Origin: Fictibacillus nanhaiensis
Lineage (GTDB): Bacteria > Bacillota > Bacilli > Bacillales > Fictibacillaceae
Assembly: GCA_016401345.1 (NCBI GenBank)
Contig: JAEACG010000002.1
Span: 1-64,000, forward strand
Length of the DNA: 64,000 nucleotides
Reading direction: 5' to 3'
Below, piece after piece: positions 42,885 to 52,183 of this stretch. The notes under the pieces are model-generated. The model saw only the letters and a program-made list of their open reading frames with translations. It made no database searches and was not told the DNA's origin. Numbering within the stretch: position 1 is the first letter of the stretch; the number at the start of each line of letters is the position of its first letter. The position numbers and the translations under genes are program-made.

Positions 42885-42962
42885 TCGAAAGCCGATTCCT
42901 TGAGGGCTTATTTAAGAGTCGTTATACTATAGATATAGATCCTTATAAGAGGAGTGATCACG

Positions 42963-43319
42963 ATGATCGTTGAAATAACAGATAGTGCAGCGAGTCGAAT
43001 TAAAGAAATGCTTGCTGATGAAGAAGATCAAAATCAATTTCTCCGTGTAGCGGTAAAAGGCGGCGGATGTACAGGGCTTTCTTATGGCATGGGTTTCGAT
43101 AGTGATAAAAGTGACTCAGACCAAGAAGAGATGATTGAAGGAATTCGCGTGGTTGTGGATGAAGAAAGTGCAAAAGTCCTAAAAGGAACAGTTGTCGACT
43201 TTAAACAGAACATGATGGGTGGAGGGTTTACGATTACAAACCCGAACGCAATCGCATCATGCGGCTGTGGATCTTCTTTCCGAACAGCGACAAACGCTGG
43301 AACACCAGAAGAGTGTTAA
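42963..43319 (+). CDS. yutM: A-type Fe-S assembly protein YutM (SufA/IscA family)
   Basis: A 118-residue HesB/IscA domain protein. The three cluster-binding cysteines are in GGGCTGLSY and in SCGCGSSF. A-type proteins deliver [4Fe-4S] clusters to target enzymes such as LipA or MqnE, both encoded nearby. ATG 42963 follows AGGAGTG; an in-frame GTG slightly upstream is in the ribosome binding site. It ends in PEEC, an added C-terminal cysteine. Confidence 0.93.
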   Translation: MIVEITDSAASRIKEMLADEEDQNQFLRVAVKGGGCTGLSYGMGFDSDKSDSDQEEMIEGIRVVVDEESAKVLKGTVVDFKQNMMGGGFTITNPNAIASCGCGSSFRTATNAGTPEEC

Positions 43320-43334
43320 ATAAAGTGCGATAAT

Positions 43335-43374
43335 AAAAGCTCCTGCCTCTTATTCAAGAGGCAGGAGCTTTTTT
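43335..43374. terminator. Bidirectional terminator of yutM
   Basis: AAAAGCTCCTGCCTCTT and AAGAGGCAGGAGCTTTT, a 17 bp perfect stem with a 4 nt loop. Confidence 0.92.
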
Positions 43375-43377
43375 GAG

Positions 43378-43539
43378 CTAAATGATATTAAAAATAAAAA
43401 GTACCCCAAGTATATCTGATAAAACAGCAGCACCGATAAGTAAGAATTTCTTCTGTTTGTATTGCTCTTTTAAACCAAGAGGCATCAAAAAGGTACCAAG
43501 GATAAAGAAAACAATTCCAAGTATTAAATTAATCTCCAT
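43378..43539 (-). CDS. Small two-helix membrane protein
   Basis: 53 residues with two transmembrane segments (INLILGIVFFILGTFLM and LLIGAAVLSDILGVLFIF) joined by a basic loop EQYKQKK. ATG 43539 is preceded by AAGGAG at 9 bases. Own terminator region on either side. Family not recognised. Confidence 0.6.
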   Translation of the reverse strand: MEINLILGIVFFILGTFLMPLGLKEQYKQKKFLLIGAAVLSDILGVLFIFNII

Positions 43540-43573
43540 TATGTAAGTCTCCTTATCTAAAAAAAGATATAAG

Positions 43574-43601
43574 AAAACCCGGCGCGCCAACACCGGGTAA
43601 A
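43574..43601 (-). terminator. Terminator after the small acidic protein gene
   Basis: On the minus strand ACCCGGTG-TTGG-CGCGCCGGGTTTTC forms a GC-rich stem with a short U run. Confidence 0.7.
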
Positions 43602-43678
43602 AATTCATATGAGTCAGCGGCACTTGTCCGCCTCAAATACCATGATAACAGAACTAAAGGTTGCTAACCATATGCAAT

Positions 43679-43852
43679 TTATTCCACTGTGTATTTTTCT
43701 AGATCTTGTAGCAACTTAGATAAACGTGGAATTTCTTTTTTCGTATCTTCTAGGAAAGATTCGTCTGATATATGAAGCTGATTGATGATCCTTTGCATTT
43801 CCTGAAGGCAGTCAGCAGCATGCATTTCCTCTTCAGTATATTGTCTGTTCAT
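43679..43852 (-). CDS. Small hydrophilic hypothetical protein
   Basis: 57 residues, mainly acidic amphipathic helix (RQYTEEEMHAADCLQEMQRI and a Lys/Glu-rich C-terminus). ATG 43852 follows GGGAGAG; the frame is open upstream but without a ribosome binding site. Lies downstream of yumC in the same direction and may be co-transcribed. Function unknown. Confidence 0.5.
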   Translation of the reverse strand: MNRQYTEEEMHAADCLQEMQRIINQLHISDESFLEDTKKEIPRLSKLLQDLEKYTVE

Positions 43853-43934
43853 ATCTACTCTCTCCCTTACATGACTATTTGAATGATTGAAAATAAAAAG
43901 GCGCAGGAGCTTGTTACCCCGCGCCAATTAAAGT

Positions 43935-44912
43935 TTAGAATAAGCTAGTACTGTGTAAAGGTTGTGTCTTAGCGTTTGGATCGATATATGATTTAGCATT
44001 GTTGATTGCCGTAGGCGCTTCACCAAAACCTGAAGCGATCAACTTTACTTTACCATCATACGTACATACATCACCAGCAGCATAAATACCTTTTATATTT
44101 GTTTCCATTTTTGAGTTAACGACGATTGAGTTTTTTTGAATATCTAAGCCCCATGTTTTAATTGGACCTAGAGAGGAGATGAAACCATAGTTTACAACTA
44201 CAGCATCCACTTCAACGGTCTCTTTAACATCTCCATTCTCTAAAACAACAGCTGAGATATTTTCTCCATCACCGATCAACTCTGTAATTTGATAAGGGGT
44301 TTTAACTGCAACTTTCGAATTCATTAACTGCTCGACGCTATGTTCATGAGCACGAAACTTATCACGTCTGTGTGTTAACGTAACTTGTGGAGAAATAGGC
44401 TCAAGCATCAATGACCAATCAAGAGCTGAATCTCCGCCACCACAAACTAAAACGCGTTTGCCTGCGAATGCATTTAAATCATTTACGAAATAATGAAGGT
44501 TTTTCCCTTCGTATTGTTGAGCGGTTGCCAGTTCTAAACGACGAGGCTGGAATGCTCCTACGCCTGCCGTAATTAAAACGGCTTTGCTGTAATGCACGCT
44601 TTTATCTGTTGTTAACTCAAAGAATTCTTCGCTTTTTTCAACATTTTGAACCGATTCTTCTAAAACGACTGTTGGGTTAAACTGCATCGCTTGCTCTTTA
44701 AGATTATTGACGAGTTCTTGAGCAAGTACTTTAGGAAATCCAGCAACATCATATATGTACTTTTCAGGATAAAGAGCAGATAACTGACCGCCAAGTTGAG
44801 GCATGCTCTCAATAATTTTCACCTTCATCTGACGCATGCCACCATAGAAAGCAGCAAACAAGCCTGAAGGTCCTCCGCCAATAATCGTAATATCGTAAAT
44901 CTCTTTTGTCAT
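43935..44912 (-). CDS. yumC: Ferredoxin/flavodoxin-NADP+ reductase, thioredoxin-reductase-like
   Basis: A 325-residue homodimeric FNR of the YumC type, moving electrons between NADPH and ferredoxin. FAD site [24 protein letters not shown] site [17 protein letters not shown], late [31 protein letters not shown]. No CxxC redox pair is present, separating it from thioredoxin reductase. ATG 44912 follows GAGGTGAAAG. Divergent from yumB with about 375 bases between starts. Confidence 0.94.
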   Translation of the reverse strand: MTKEIYDITIIGGGPSGLFAAFYGGMRQMKVKIIESMPQLGGQLSALYPEKYIYDVAGFPKVLAQELVNNLKEQAMQFNPTVVLEESVQNVEKSEEFFELTTDKSVHYSKAVLITAGVGAFQPRRLELATAQQYEGKNLHYFVNDLNAFAGKRVLVCGGGDSALDWSLMLEPISPQVTLTHRRDKFRAHEHSVEQLMNSKVAVKTPYQITELIGDGENISAVVLENGDVKETVEVDAVVVNYGFISSLGPIKTWGLDIQKNSIVVNSKMETNIKGIYAAGDVCTYDGKVKLIASGFGEAPTAINNAKSYIDPNAKTQPLHSTSLF

Positions 44913-45197
44913 AACTTTCACCTCTTCTAGATTTATGACTGATGAACATGTAATATGTTCTGACCAGAACGTGCTATCTCTCATTTTTACATTCTTGAAG
45001 GAAGCCCAAAGTCCTCTTTTTGTTTGTAGATTTTGACATTGTCAAACAACGTAATGAAAGGTCCTTCACAATAGAAATTGAAACATCATCATAACGAAAA
45101 AAGGGTTGAAAAAACAAGAAAAAAGGAATAAGATGAGGGTGTATGGTTAAAAAATGTCGAAATCTCGAACGTTTTTTGCATTTATTTATATCTTATT

Positions 45198-45215
45198 ACG
45201 TGAAATATATCACAA
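45198..45215. promoter_or_regulatory. Rex-like operator upstream of yumB
   Basis: ACGTGAAATATATCACAA matches the Rex consensus TTGTGAANNNNTTCACAA at 11 of 14 specified positions, including GTGAA and TCACAA. It lies 74 bases before the start of an NADH dehydrogenase gene, a known class of Rex target. Confidence 0.6.
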
Positions 45216-45288
45216 TCTATTCCTTTCCATCATATTTAATGATTGAAAAGGTCAAACTAAAAAAAATGAGAACTGGAAGTGAATTTAA

Positions 45289-46488
45289 ATGAGTAAGCCA
45301 AAAATTCTAATATTAGGCGGCGGCTACGGTGGAATCATGTCAGCTGTCCGTTTACAAAAAGAGCTAGGTTCAGACGAAGCTGAGATCACTTTAGTAAACA
45401 AGCACAACTATCATTACCAAACGACGTGGCTTCATGAGAACGCAGCGGGTACATTACATCATGACAAAACACGTATCATGATTGACAACATTATCGACAT
45501 GAACAAAGTGAACTTTGTTCAAGATACGGTTAAAGAAATCAAAAAAGATGAAAAGCTTGTTATTTTAGATAATCAAGAATTAACATACGACTACTTAATT
45601 ATTGCTCTTGGTTCTGATCCAGAAACTTTCGGTATCCAAGGTCTTAAAGAGAATGCATTTAGCATTCGCAGCATCAACTCTGTTCGTAAAATTCGCGAGC
45701 ATATCGACTATTCTTTCGCTCGTTACAATAACGAAGGACAACCTGATGAACTTATTACAATCGTAGTAGGTGGAGCAGGATTTACAGGAATTGAGTTCGT
45801 TGGGGAACTAGCTGACCGTGTTCCTGAACTTTGCCGTGAATATGATATTCCTCGTGAAAAAGTTCGTATCGTAAATATTGAAGCTGCTCCAACAGTACTT
45901 CCAGGATTTGATGAGGAACTAGTTGAGTATGCAATCAATAACTTAGAACGCCGTGGCGTTGAATTCCTTGTAAGCACACCGATCAAAGAGTGTAATGAAG
46001 ATGGTGTAATTCTTGCAAATGGCGAAGAGATCAAAGCAGCTACTATCGTTTGGACTGGTGGAGTTCGCGGTAACCACTTAGTTGAAGAAGCTGGATTCGA
46101 AACGATGCGCGGACGTGTGAAAGTTGATAAAGACCTTCGCATGCCTGGATTCGAATATATTTTTGTTGCAGGAGACTGTGCACTTATCATCGATGAAGAA
46201 GCGAACCGTCCATATCCTCCAACAGCTCAAATCGCGATTCAACAAGCTTACACGATCGGCCGTAACATCAAAGCATTGATGAACGGTGGAAAGCTTGAAG
46301 AATTCAAGCCTGATATTAAAGGTACAGTTGCGTCCCTTGGTAAAGGTGAAGCGATTGGTAAAGTTGGAAACAAGAAATTATTTGGTGCAACTGCATCTGC
46401 CATGAAAAAAGTAATCGATAACCGCTACCTGTTCTTACTAGGTGGGGTACCGATGGTTATTAAAAAAGGAAAATTAAAACTGTTTTAA
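45289..46488 (+). CDS. yumB: Type II NADH dehydrogenase (YumB)
   Basis: A 399-residue NDH-2 enzyme that passes electrons from NADH to menaquinone at the membrane without pumping protons. FAD site [22 protein letters not shown] site [19 protein letters not shown], quinone-site region AQIAIQQAY and VAGDCALI. The C-terminus ([28 protein letters not shown]) is amphipathic and would anchor it. A weak ribosome binding site (GGAAGTG) lies upstream. A Rex-like site suggests NADH-responsive control. Confidence 0.94.
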   Translation: MSKPKILILGGGYGGIMSAVRLQKELGSDEAEITLVNKHNYHYQTTWLHENAAGTLHHDKTRIMIDNIIDMNKVNFVQDTVKEIKKDEKLVILDNQELTYDYLIIALGSDPETFGIQGLKENAFSIRSINSVRKIREHIDYSFARYNNEGQPDELITIVVGGAGFTGIEFVGELADRVPELCREYDIPREKVRIVNIEAAPTVLPGFDEELVEYAINNLERRGVEFLVSTPIKECNEDGVILANGEEIKAATIVWTGGVRGNHLVEEAGFETMRGRVKVDKDLRMPGFEYIFVAGDCALIIDEEANRPYPPTAQIAIQQAYTIGRNIKALMNGGKLEEFKPDIKGTVASLGKGEAIGKVGNKKLFGATASAMKKVIDNRYLFLLGGVPMVIKKGKLKLF

Positions 46489-46504
46489 TGGATAGTGGTA
46501 AACT

Positions 46505-46537
46505 AAGAACAGAAGCGTAAAGCTTCTGTTCTTTTTT
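46505..46537 (+). terminator. Intrinsic terminator of yumB
   Basis: AAGAACAGAAGC-GTAAA-GCTTCTGTTCTT with a T tail. Confidence 0.88.
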
Positions 46538-46565
46538 ATTACGTTGAGAAAGGGCGAGCGTTCGG

Positions 46566-47027
46566 ATGACGAAAAAAGACAGAGGAAATGTTTGGCTTGC
46601 AGCAGCTGGTCTACTGATCGATGAGGATGGAAGATGGCTCGTCGTAAAAAAGAATTATGGCGGGCTAAAAGGAAAATGGTCTATTCCAGCTGGCTTTGTA
46701 GATGCTGGAGAAACAGTTGATGAAGCGGCGATTCGAGAAGTTTATGAAGAAACAGGCATCGTTGGTGAAGTCAGTACAATACTTGGTATACGCTCAGGTG
46801 TTATTAAAGGAACCATTAGTGATAATATGGTTGTTTTTTTATTGAGGAAGAAGCATGGCGATCTTTCACAGCATTCAAGTGAAATTGAAACAGCTGCTCT
46901 CATGACGCCTGAAGAACTAAGAGCAGATCCTGATACATCATTAATGATTCATTACTTTATGGAAAGAAAAGTGAAGTTTCTAGAAGATAAAATCAATCCT
47001 GGAGACGTATTCGGTTATACGACTTAA
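46566..47027 (+). CDS. Nudix hydrolase
   Basis: A 153-residue Nudix enzyme with the box GFVDAGETVDEAAIREVYEETGI (residues about 45-67). It hydrolyses a nucleoside diphosphate derivative; the substrate cannot be told from the motif. It follows the yumB terminator by 30 bases, and no promoter is evident. Standard length. The start has an AAGGGCGAG upstream. Confidence 0.9.
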   Translation: MTKKDRGNVWLAAAGLLIDEDGRWLVVKKNYGGLKGKWSIPAGFVDAGETVDEAAIREVYEETGIVGEVSTILGIRSGVIKGTISDNMVVFLLRKKHGDLSQHSSEIETAALMTPEELRADPDTSLMIHYFMERKVKFLEDKINPGDVFGYTT

Positions 47028-47299
47028 AAGGTAATGGATTGTAGATAAAAGTACATACTTATCGAAAAAGATTATTGATTCAGGGATTCCGAAGAGCTCT
47101 GTTAATTTTAGTTAAACTCCTTAGAAAGGTTTTTAAACAATTTACAACAAAAATGTACGAAATATTCTGATAATTAAAGAATGTTCATGATGATTGCGCT
47201 TACATTGGAGTATTTAGCTTTAAAATCGGTTTTTCATTCCCTCATTTCCTTGTTATTATTATCTGAAAATTTAAACAAAAAAAGAGGGAGTGTCACAAC
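47028..47299. other. Intergenic region before yuiA
   Basis: No gene is seen. TTGCGC and TTGTTATTATT sequences near 47190-47260 may belong to a yuiA promoter, but none is convincing. Confidence 0.4.
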
Positions 47300-47431
47300 A
47301 TGAGAAAACATGCGATTCAGAAAAAACATGATCAATGTCCATACTGTGAGGGAAAGGGTTATTTTCAGCTCTTGCTTGGAGGATCTGAAACGTGTGTGGA
47401 ATGCTGCGGAAGCGGTAAAAAAAGAGCTTAA
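47300..47431 (+). CDS. yuiA: DnaJ-type zinc-finger peptide YuiA
   Basis: A 43-residue protein with two CxxCxGxG-like modules: CPYCEGKGY and CVECCGSGKK. It matches the tiny YuiA family and sits before yuiB as in B. subtilis. AGAGGGAGTG precedes the ATG at 10 bases. Probably binds one zinc; function not known. Confidence 0.85.
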   Translation: MRKHAIQKKHDQCPYCEGKGYFQLLLGGSETCVECCGSGKKRA

Positions 47432-47512
47432 AACCGTAACGCTCTCAAACACGATTGACGTATATGCCCCCGTTTAGTAAACTAACCTAAGGATTATGGG
47501 GGTGTCTACATC

Positions 47513-47836
47513 ATGGATTTGCTATTGCCGCAATTCATTATTTCAATGTTGCTGTTTATGGTTCTATTCTTTGGAATCGGTTTCTTATTTAATATGCTTT
47601 TACGTGCTACTTGGTTTATGGTTATTCTATATCCAATAGTCGTCATTATGATAGTAGATGACATTCGGTTTTTCGAGTATTTTACAAAGCCAGGTACGAG
47701 CTTTGGACTACTTGGAAGTGATCTTCTAAATTTGTCAGTATCTGATATTACGATTCTTGCTTGTGGATTAATCGGTGCGATACTTTCCGGAGTTGCCATT
47801 AAGATGTTGCGGGTACGCGGTTATCAGATGTTTTAA
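47513..47836 (+). CDS. yuiB: Membrane protein YuiB
   Basis: A 107-residue protein with three to four transmembrane segments (FIISMLLFMVLFFGIGFLFN, WFMVILYPIVVIMIV, ILACGLIGAILSGVAI). The YuiB family has no known function. Start ATG 47513 follows GGGGGTG. It may be co-transcribed with yuiA. Confidence 0.85.
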   Translation: MDLLLPQFIISMLLFMVLFFGIGFLFNMLLRATWFMVILYPIVVIMIVDDIRFFEYFTKPGTSFGLLGSDLLNLSVSDITILACGLIGAILSGVAIKMLRVRGYQMF

Positions 47837-47837
47837 A

Positions 47838-47865
47838 AAGCCCCTTATTTAGGGGTTTTTTTATT
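47838..47865 (+). terminator. Intrinsic terminator of yuiB
   Basis: AAAGCCCC-TTATTTA-GGGGTTTTTTTA. Confidence 0.8.
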
Positions 47866-47948
47866 TGCACTTTTTTCCTTTTATTAAGAAACGGGTATAC
47901 ATAATAACTAGCCTGGGAAGGAATAGATAGGAGAGGAGTGGACAATTT

Positions 47949-48629
47949 TTGTTGATTTTAAGAAAAATTGTAAAGAGATCCACGATCGTTATCCTATTCA
48001 TTTGTGCAATATTTACGACATTTCGTTCCATTTCTGGTGTACAAGCAGATGATCTAGCAACATGGCTAGATGAAACACAGTCAGACAACAAGATTGTTGA
48101 GGCTACACTTAGTGTTTTAACAGAGTCCCTGAAGACATTGCCTACAATTTATAACCCTAACATGATGGTTTCTTCTGCTGAGGTGAAGCAGCGATCCCTT
48201 GAAGATGAGATGAATCTTACTCAATATCCCTCAGTTAAAGTAACAGCAACTGGCTATACGGCAGGTCATGAGAGTACAGGAAAGACTAAAAGTCATCCTG
48301 CATACGGAATCACCAAATCAGGGTTAAAGGTGAGAAGAGACCTCTATTCTACCATTGCAGCAGATACTACAATCTTTCCGATAGGCACCGTTCTATGGAT
48401 TCCAGGATACGGATATGGAGTAGTGGCAGATACTGGATCAGCCATTAAAGGGAACAGGTTAGATCTCTTTTATAATACGGTAGACGAAGTGTATAAAGAG
48501 TGGGGCAAGAAAAATATTGATGTGTATATTGTCGAGCGTGGAGACGGAAAGATAACTGAAAATGAACTGAATGATCTAAACGAAGAAAAGTCCATGCAAG
48601 TGTTCAGACAGCAATACTTATATAAATGA
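47949..48629 (+). CDS. yuiC: 3D-domain muralytic protein YuiC
   Basis: A 226-residue secreted peptidoglycan-active protein. The N-terminal hydrophobic signal ([15 protein letters not shown]) is followed by a linker and a C-terminal 3D domain with the conserved aspartates: [41 protein letters not shown]. Related to Sps stationary-phase survival proteins, which act like lytic transglycosylases. A TTG start 10 bases after a GGAG; the annotation of the first codon is uncertain by one or two codons. Confidence 0.88.
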   Translation: MLILRKIVKRSTIVILFICAIFTTFRSISGVQADDLATWLDETQSDNKIVEATLSVLTESLKTLPTIYNPNMMVSSAEVKQRSLEDEMNLTQYPSVKVTATGYTAGHESTGKTKSHPAYGITKSGLKVRRDLYSTIAADTTIFPIGTVLWIPGYGYGVVADTGSAIKGNRLDLFYNTVDEVYKEWGKKNIDVYIVERGDGKITENELNDLNEEKSMQVFRQQYLYK

Positions 48630-48630
48630 T

Positions 48631-48667
48631 GAAAGCTTCAGGTTTAAGTGACCTGAAGCTTTTTTAT
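48631..48667. terminator. Bidirectional terminator containing a stop codon in its loop
   Basis: GAAAGCTTCAGG-TTTAAGTGA-CCTGAAGCTTTTTT; the stop of the minus-strand gene (48644-48646) lies in the loop. Confidence 0.88.
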
Positions 48668-49474
48668 GTAGCTTTCCTCTTCTTCTGGTAAGAATGCAGG
48701 AAAGTCATTCGGATGAACAAGTGCAGCTAATCGTTTCATTCCGATGATTAACCGTGGTGAGGGTCTACAAAAGAGGGATTCTTCAAGTTTGTAGATTTCA
48801 GTGCGCGTGTTAGCTTCTAGATGGTCCCATCCCTCTCTCTTTTTAATGTGGGAAACCTTCATCTTTTCTGTTTTAACACCGACCCAAACCATTCCTATGA
48901 TATCTGGCTCGCGAGTTACAACATCTTCCCACGATGTTTGAACACTTGCCAATTCTACGTCTTGAAACACGTTTTCTCCGCCAGCAAGATAAGCGATCTC
49001 TGAGAGCCAGTTCACCCTACCAGGTGTAAAGATGGGCTTAGGCCACCACTCAAAATATACTTTTTTTCGTTTTTTTATGGAGCTGCTAATTTTATCGTAG
49101 TGAGTAATCTCATTCTTCATCCATTCATTTACTTTTTCAGCTTCTGGCAAATGATTTGTTACTTTACCCAAATCGAGCAGATCATTTTGGATATCAGTAA
49201 GACTTTGTGGATTATAAATGACATGTGGAATATTACGACGCTCTAATTCCTCTATGTTTTTCTCCATTCCAGGTACACTTAAACTAGCTAGTACAAGATC
49301 AGGCTCTAGAGATTGAAGTTTATCCATATCAATCGATAAATCTGGACCTAATCTCGGAAGTTGTTCAATTTCTTTTGGCCAATCTGAAAAGTCATCGACT
49401 CCGACCAACATTGATGTTAATCCTAAAAAATGCAACAGTTCCGTATTGCTTGGGCAAATTGAAATGATTCTCAA
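48644..49474 (-). CDS. Cytosolic BtuF-like (helical backbone) metal/cobalamin-binding-fold protein
   Basis: A 276-residue protein of the periplasmic-binding fold III (BtuF/FecB) without any signal peptide or lipobox. It starts IISICPSNTELLHFLGLTSMLVGVDDFSDWP and has SLEPDLVLASLSVPGMEKN and WWPKPIFTPGRVNWLSEIAYLAGG. Such signal-less cobalamin-binding-like proteins are found in Bacillus and are thought to act in the cytoplasm; the ligand is unknown. TTG 49474 is 9 bases after AGGAGG. It lies 13 bases after yuiD and is in its operon. Confidence 0.82.
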   Translation of the reverse strand: MRIISICPSNTELLHFLGLTSMLVGVDDFSDWPKEIEQLPRLGPDLSIDMDKLQSLEPDLVLASLSVPGMEKNIEELERRNIPHVIYNPQSLTDIQNDLLDLGKVTNHLPEAEKVNEWMKNEITHYDKISSSIKKRKKVYFEWWPKPIFTPGRVNWLSEIAYLAGGENVFQDVELASVQTSWEDVVTREPDIIGMVWVGVKTEKMKVSHIKKREGWDHLEANTRTEIYKLEESLFCRPSPRLIIGMKRLAALVHPNDFPAFLPEEEESYIKKLQVT

Positions 49475-49487
49475 AGAGAAGAACCTC

Positions 49488-49970
49488 CTATGATATGAAC
49501 AACCATGATAAGAGTAATGTTTGAAGAATACCAAGAAGTCCGCCAAAGAACACTTCACTAGGACGATGTCCAAGAAGTTCTTTTAATTCTTTTCTTTGTT
49601 CTTCCACCTTTTTTTCCTGAAATTTCTCTGATTCTCTTACGTGGTTTCTGAATTCCTCTACTAAATCATTCAATACTGCTGCTTGTTCTCCTGCATGCCA
49701 ACGGATACCTTTTGCATCGTACATGACGATGATCGCAAACATGGCAGCTATGGCGAAAAGAGTTGAACCTGTACCGTGCAAGGCTCCAACGGCTGTTGCT
49801 AAGGAAGTAACAGAAGCTGAATGTGAACTTGGCATTCCTCCTGTACTTATAAATAACTCCCATCTAATTTTTCTAGTATGATAAAAATGGATAGGGATTT
49901 TTAAGAATTGTGCAGAAAATACACCAAGTAAAGCTGCTATCAATGGAAAATTTAATAGAATATCTGGCAT
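49488..49970 (-). CDS. yuiD: DUF212 membrane protein YuiD (PAP2-like)
   Basis: A 160-residue membrane protein of the divergent PAP2 (acid phosphatase/vanadium-dependent haloperoxidase) family. The STGGMPSSHSASVTSLATAVG segment holds the PAP2-like PSSHS, and several hydrophobic helices flank it. A Glu/Lys-rich region precedes the last helix. Substrate unknown. Gene order (yuiC, yuiD, yuiE) matches B. subtilis with one added gene. Confidence 0.87.
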   Translation of the reverse strand: MPDILLNFPLIAALLGVFSAQFLKIPIHFYHTRKIRWELFISTGGMPSSHSASVTSLATAVGALHGTGSTLFAIAAMFAIIVMYDAKGIRWHAGEQAAVLNDLVEEFRNHVRESEKFQEKKVEEQRKELKELLGHRPSEVFFGGLLGILQTLLLSWLFIS

Positions 49971-50088
49971 GGGGACTATCCTTTCAATATGGTGGTTTAT
50001 AGTATGGCTGTTTTAGATAGTTGTTACCCGATTTAGGTACAGTTCAATCTTTTACTAATATTGAACGAAAGAGGGGGAGGGAGTAAGA

Positions 50089-50466
50089 ATGGAGTATTTT
50101 CCTCAAGAATATTACGAGTTTTTTATTGTTTTTAACGATGGAGATTATTACACAGGACACGATTTGTTAGAAGCGATCTGGCTCACAGATCGCAGTAACT
50201 TGTTCATCAAAGGACTGCTACAGATGACGGTTGCTCTCTATCACTATGAATATGGAAACCTTAAAGGGGCAAGGCAAATGATGAGGGTAGCTAAAGAGTA
50301 TCTATCTTCGTATAAACCATCGTATTGGCAGCTGGATGTAGAGAGAGTATTGATGTTTATTGAGCATTGCCTTGGAGTTATACCATCAGTTCCAGACAGG
50401 GTAAGATTTGAAGAAGTTGTTCAATTGCCAGTCCTGCCAAAACTTTATATAAATTTAGAAGAATAA
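50089..50466 (+). CDS. DUF309 protein
   Basis: A 125-residue helical protein with EYYEFFIVFNDGDYYTGHDLLEAIWL, the typical DUF309 start (F/YN-G-x-Y-ExHE like region), and FIKGLLQMTVALYHYEYGN. Function unknown. ATG follows GGGAGTAA. Divergent from yuiD. Confidence 0.8.
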   Translation: MEYFPQEYYEFFIVFNDGDYYTGHDLLEAIWLTDRSNLFIKGLLQMTVALYHYEYGNLKGARQMMRVAKEYLSSYKPSYWQLDVERVLMFIEHCLGVIPSVPDRVRFEEVVQLPVLPKLYINLEE

Positions 50467-50547
50467 AGCAACGTGAATTCGAAATATTCTAAAAGAAAGA
50501 GTATAATGAGAAGCAGAGCTTTATAACGAAAAAGGGGGAACTTTAAC

Positions 50548-52035
50548 ATGTTTACGATCAAACAACTTTGGAATACCAGCGAACAAGAAGAAGTCCTACT
50601 GGTCGGTTTATTTCAAGAACCAAAACTTACTGGTGTAATGGCAGATATGGATAATGAATTAAAAGGAATAATGACTGATCTTATAAAAGACGGTGATTTA
50701 TCAAATCGCCTAAAAAGCATCAAAAAACTTAATACGCTAGGTCAGCTTGGAACGAAAAGAATCTATTTTGCGGGTTTAGGCAAACGCGAAGATTTCACGT
50801 ATGACAAAGCAAGAAGCACATTTGGAAGAGCGGTACAAGAAATTACAAAAGAAAAGAGAAAACAATTTTCTATATTGCTAGATACGTTCCATACAGATCA
50901 GCTCCCTATGGAAAAGCTTGCACATGCCTTTAGTGAAGCTGCAGGTACCGCGGTTTATAAATTTGAAGACTATAAACAGAAAACGAATGAACCACAAAAA
51001 CGGCTAGAAGCGGTTACTGTATATACGGAAAACAGTGAGGCTGAAGCTGGGCTGACGAGCGGGTTTGCTTATGCGAAAGGGATTAACTTTGCTCGAGATC
51101 TTGTGAACACACCTGCGAATCTTCTTACACCTACAGATCTTGCTGCTGAAGCAATTGATGTTGCGCTCGAATATGGCATGGAATATGAGATCCTTGAAAA
51201 GGAAGACATGGAGAAGCTAGGAATGGGAGCGATACTCGCTGTTAGTAAAGGGTCAGATCAGCTTCCTAAGTTGATCACAGTAAAATATCAAGGCGGTAAA
51301 AAGGAAGATTCGTATGTTGCCTTAGTCGGAAAAGGATTAACATTTGATGCGGGCGGTTATTCGATCAAACCAGCATTAAACATGCATGAAATGAAGAGCG
51401 ATATGGGTGGAAGTGCAGCTGTATTGGGAGCGATGGAGGCGATCGGCCGTCTGAAGCCAGAGATTAATATCATGTTTGTGATTCCATCCTCAGAGAACTT
51501 GATCAACGGAGAGGCTATGAAGCCAGGAGATGTGATCACTTCACTGAGTGGTAAGACAATTGAAGTTCGCAACACGGATGCAGAAGGGCGTCTTATCCTA
51601 GCTGATGCGATTACGTATGCAAAGGAACAAGGAGCAAAATATATTGTTGACGTTGCCACTTTAACTGGCGGAGTTGTTGTTGCACTCGGAGATTGTACAA
51701 CAGGTGCTCTTACCAACGATGAAGAGTTCTATGAACATATTAAGCAATCTGCAGCTGATGAAGCAGAATTATTGTGGCTCCTGCCAAGTTTTCAGCCATT
51801 TAAAGATATGTTAAAAACAAGTGATGTTGCAGACCTAAATAATTCAACAGGCAGGCTGGGTCATGCCATTACAGGTGGATTGTTTGTAGGCGAGTTCGCC
51901 GAAAGTACGCCTTGGGTCCACTTAGATATTGCAGGTACTGCGTATTCTGGAAAATCTACAGAGTTAGGTCCAAAAGGAGCAACAGGTGTTATGGTTCGAA
52001 CACTCGTTAACTTCGTAAGAAACTTTAAAGCATAA
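50548..52035 (+). CDS. yuiE: M17 leucyl aminopeptidase YuiE
   Basis: A 495-residue cytosol aminopeptidase that releases N-terminal residues using two metal ions. The C-terminal catalytic domain has VGKGLTFDAGGYSIKPA, MHEMKSDMGGSAAVLGAM and the M17 signature NTDAEGRLILADA (metal ligands Asp and Glu, catalytic Arg). The N-terminal macro-like domain spans about 1-160. Start ATG is preceded by AAGGGGG. The gene is intact. Confidence 0.93.
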   Translation: MFTIKQLWNTSEQEEVLLVGLFQEPKLTGVMADMDNELKGIMTDLIKDGDLSNRLKSIKKLNTLGQLGTKRIYFAGLGKREDFTYDKARSTFGRAVQEITKEKRKQFSILLDTFHTDQLPMEKLAHAFSEAAGTAVYKFEDYKQKTNEPQKRLEAVTVYTENSEAEAGLTSGFAYAKGINFARDLVNTPANLLTPTDLAAEAIDVALEYGMEYEILEKEDMEKLGMGAILAVSKGSDQLPKLITVKYQGGKKEDSYVALVGKGLTFDAGGYSIKPALNMHEMKSDMGGSAAVLGAMEAIGRLKPEINIMFVIPSSENLINGEAMKPGDVITSLSGKTIEVRNTDAEGRLILADAITYAKEQGAKYIVDVATLTGGVVVALGDCTTGALTNDEEFYEHIKQSAADEAELLWLLPSFQPFKDMLKTSDVADLNNSTGRLGHAITGGLFVGEFAESTPWVHLDIAGTAYSGKSTELGPKGATGVMVRTLVNFVRNFKA

Positions 52036-52045
52036 TCAATAATCG

Positions 52046-52078
52046 AAGCTGGTTCTCACTGATGAGAGCCAGTTTTTG
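52046..52078 (+). terminator. Intrinsic terminator of yuiE
   Basis: AAGCTGGTTCTCA-CTGA-TGAGAGCCAGTTTTTGTTTT. Confidence 0.85.
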
Positions 52079-52183
52079 TTTTGGGTTTGACAAAATCCCG
52101 TTATCCATGTTAATTTGTTTAAGGTTTAACATATTAGCGATTTAGCGAAATAAAGTAATAAAGTTATTTGAGGAGGAAATGAA

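Noticed and set aside
43935-44912. Thioredoxin reductase
   Set aside because: There is no CxxC redox motif; the sequence fits YumC-type ferredoxin-NADP reductase.
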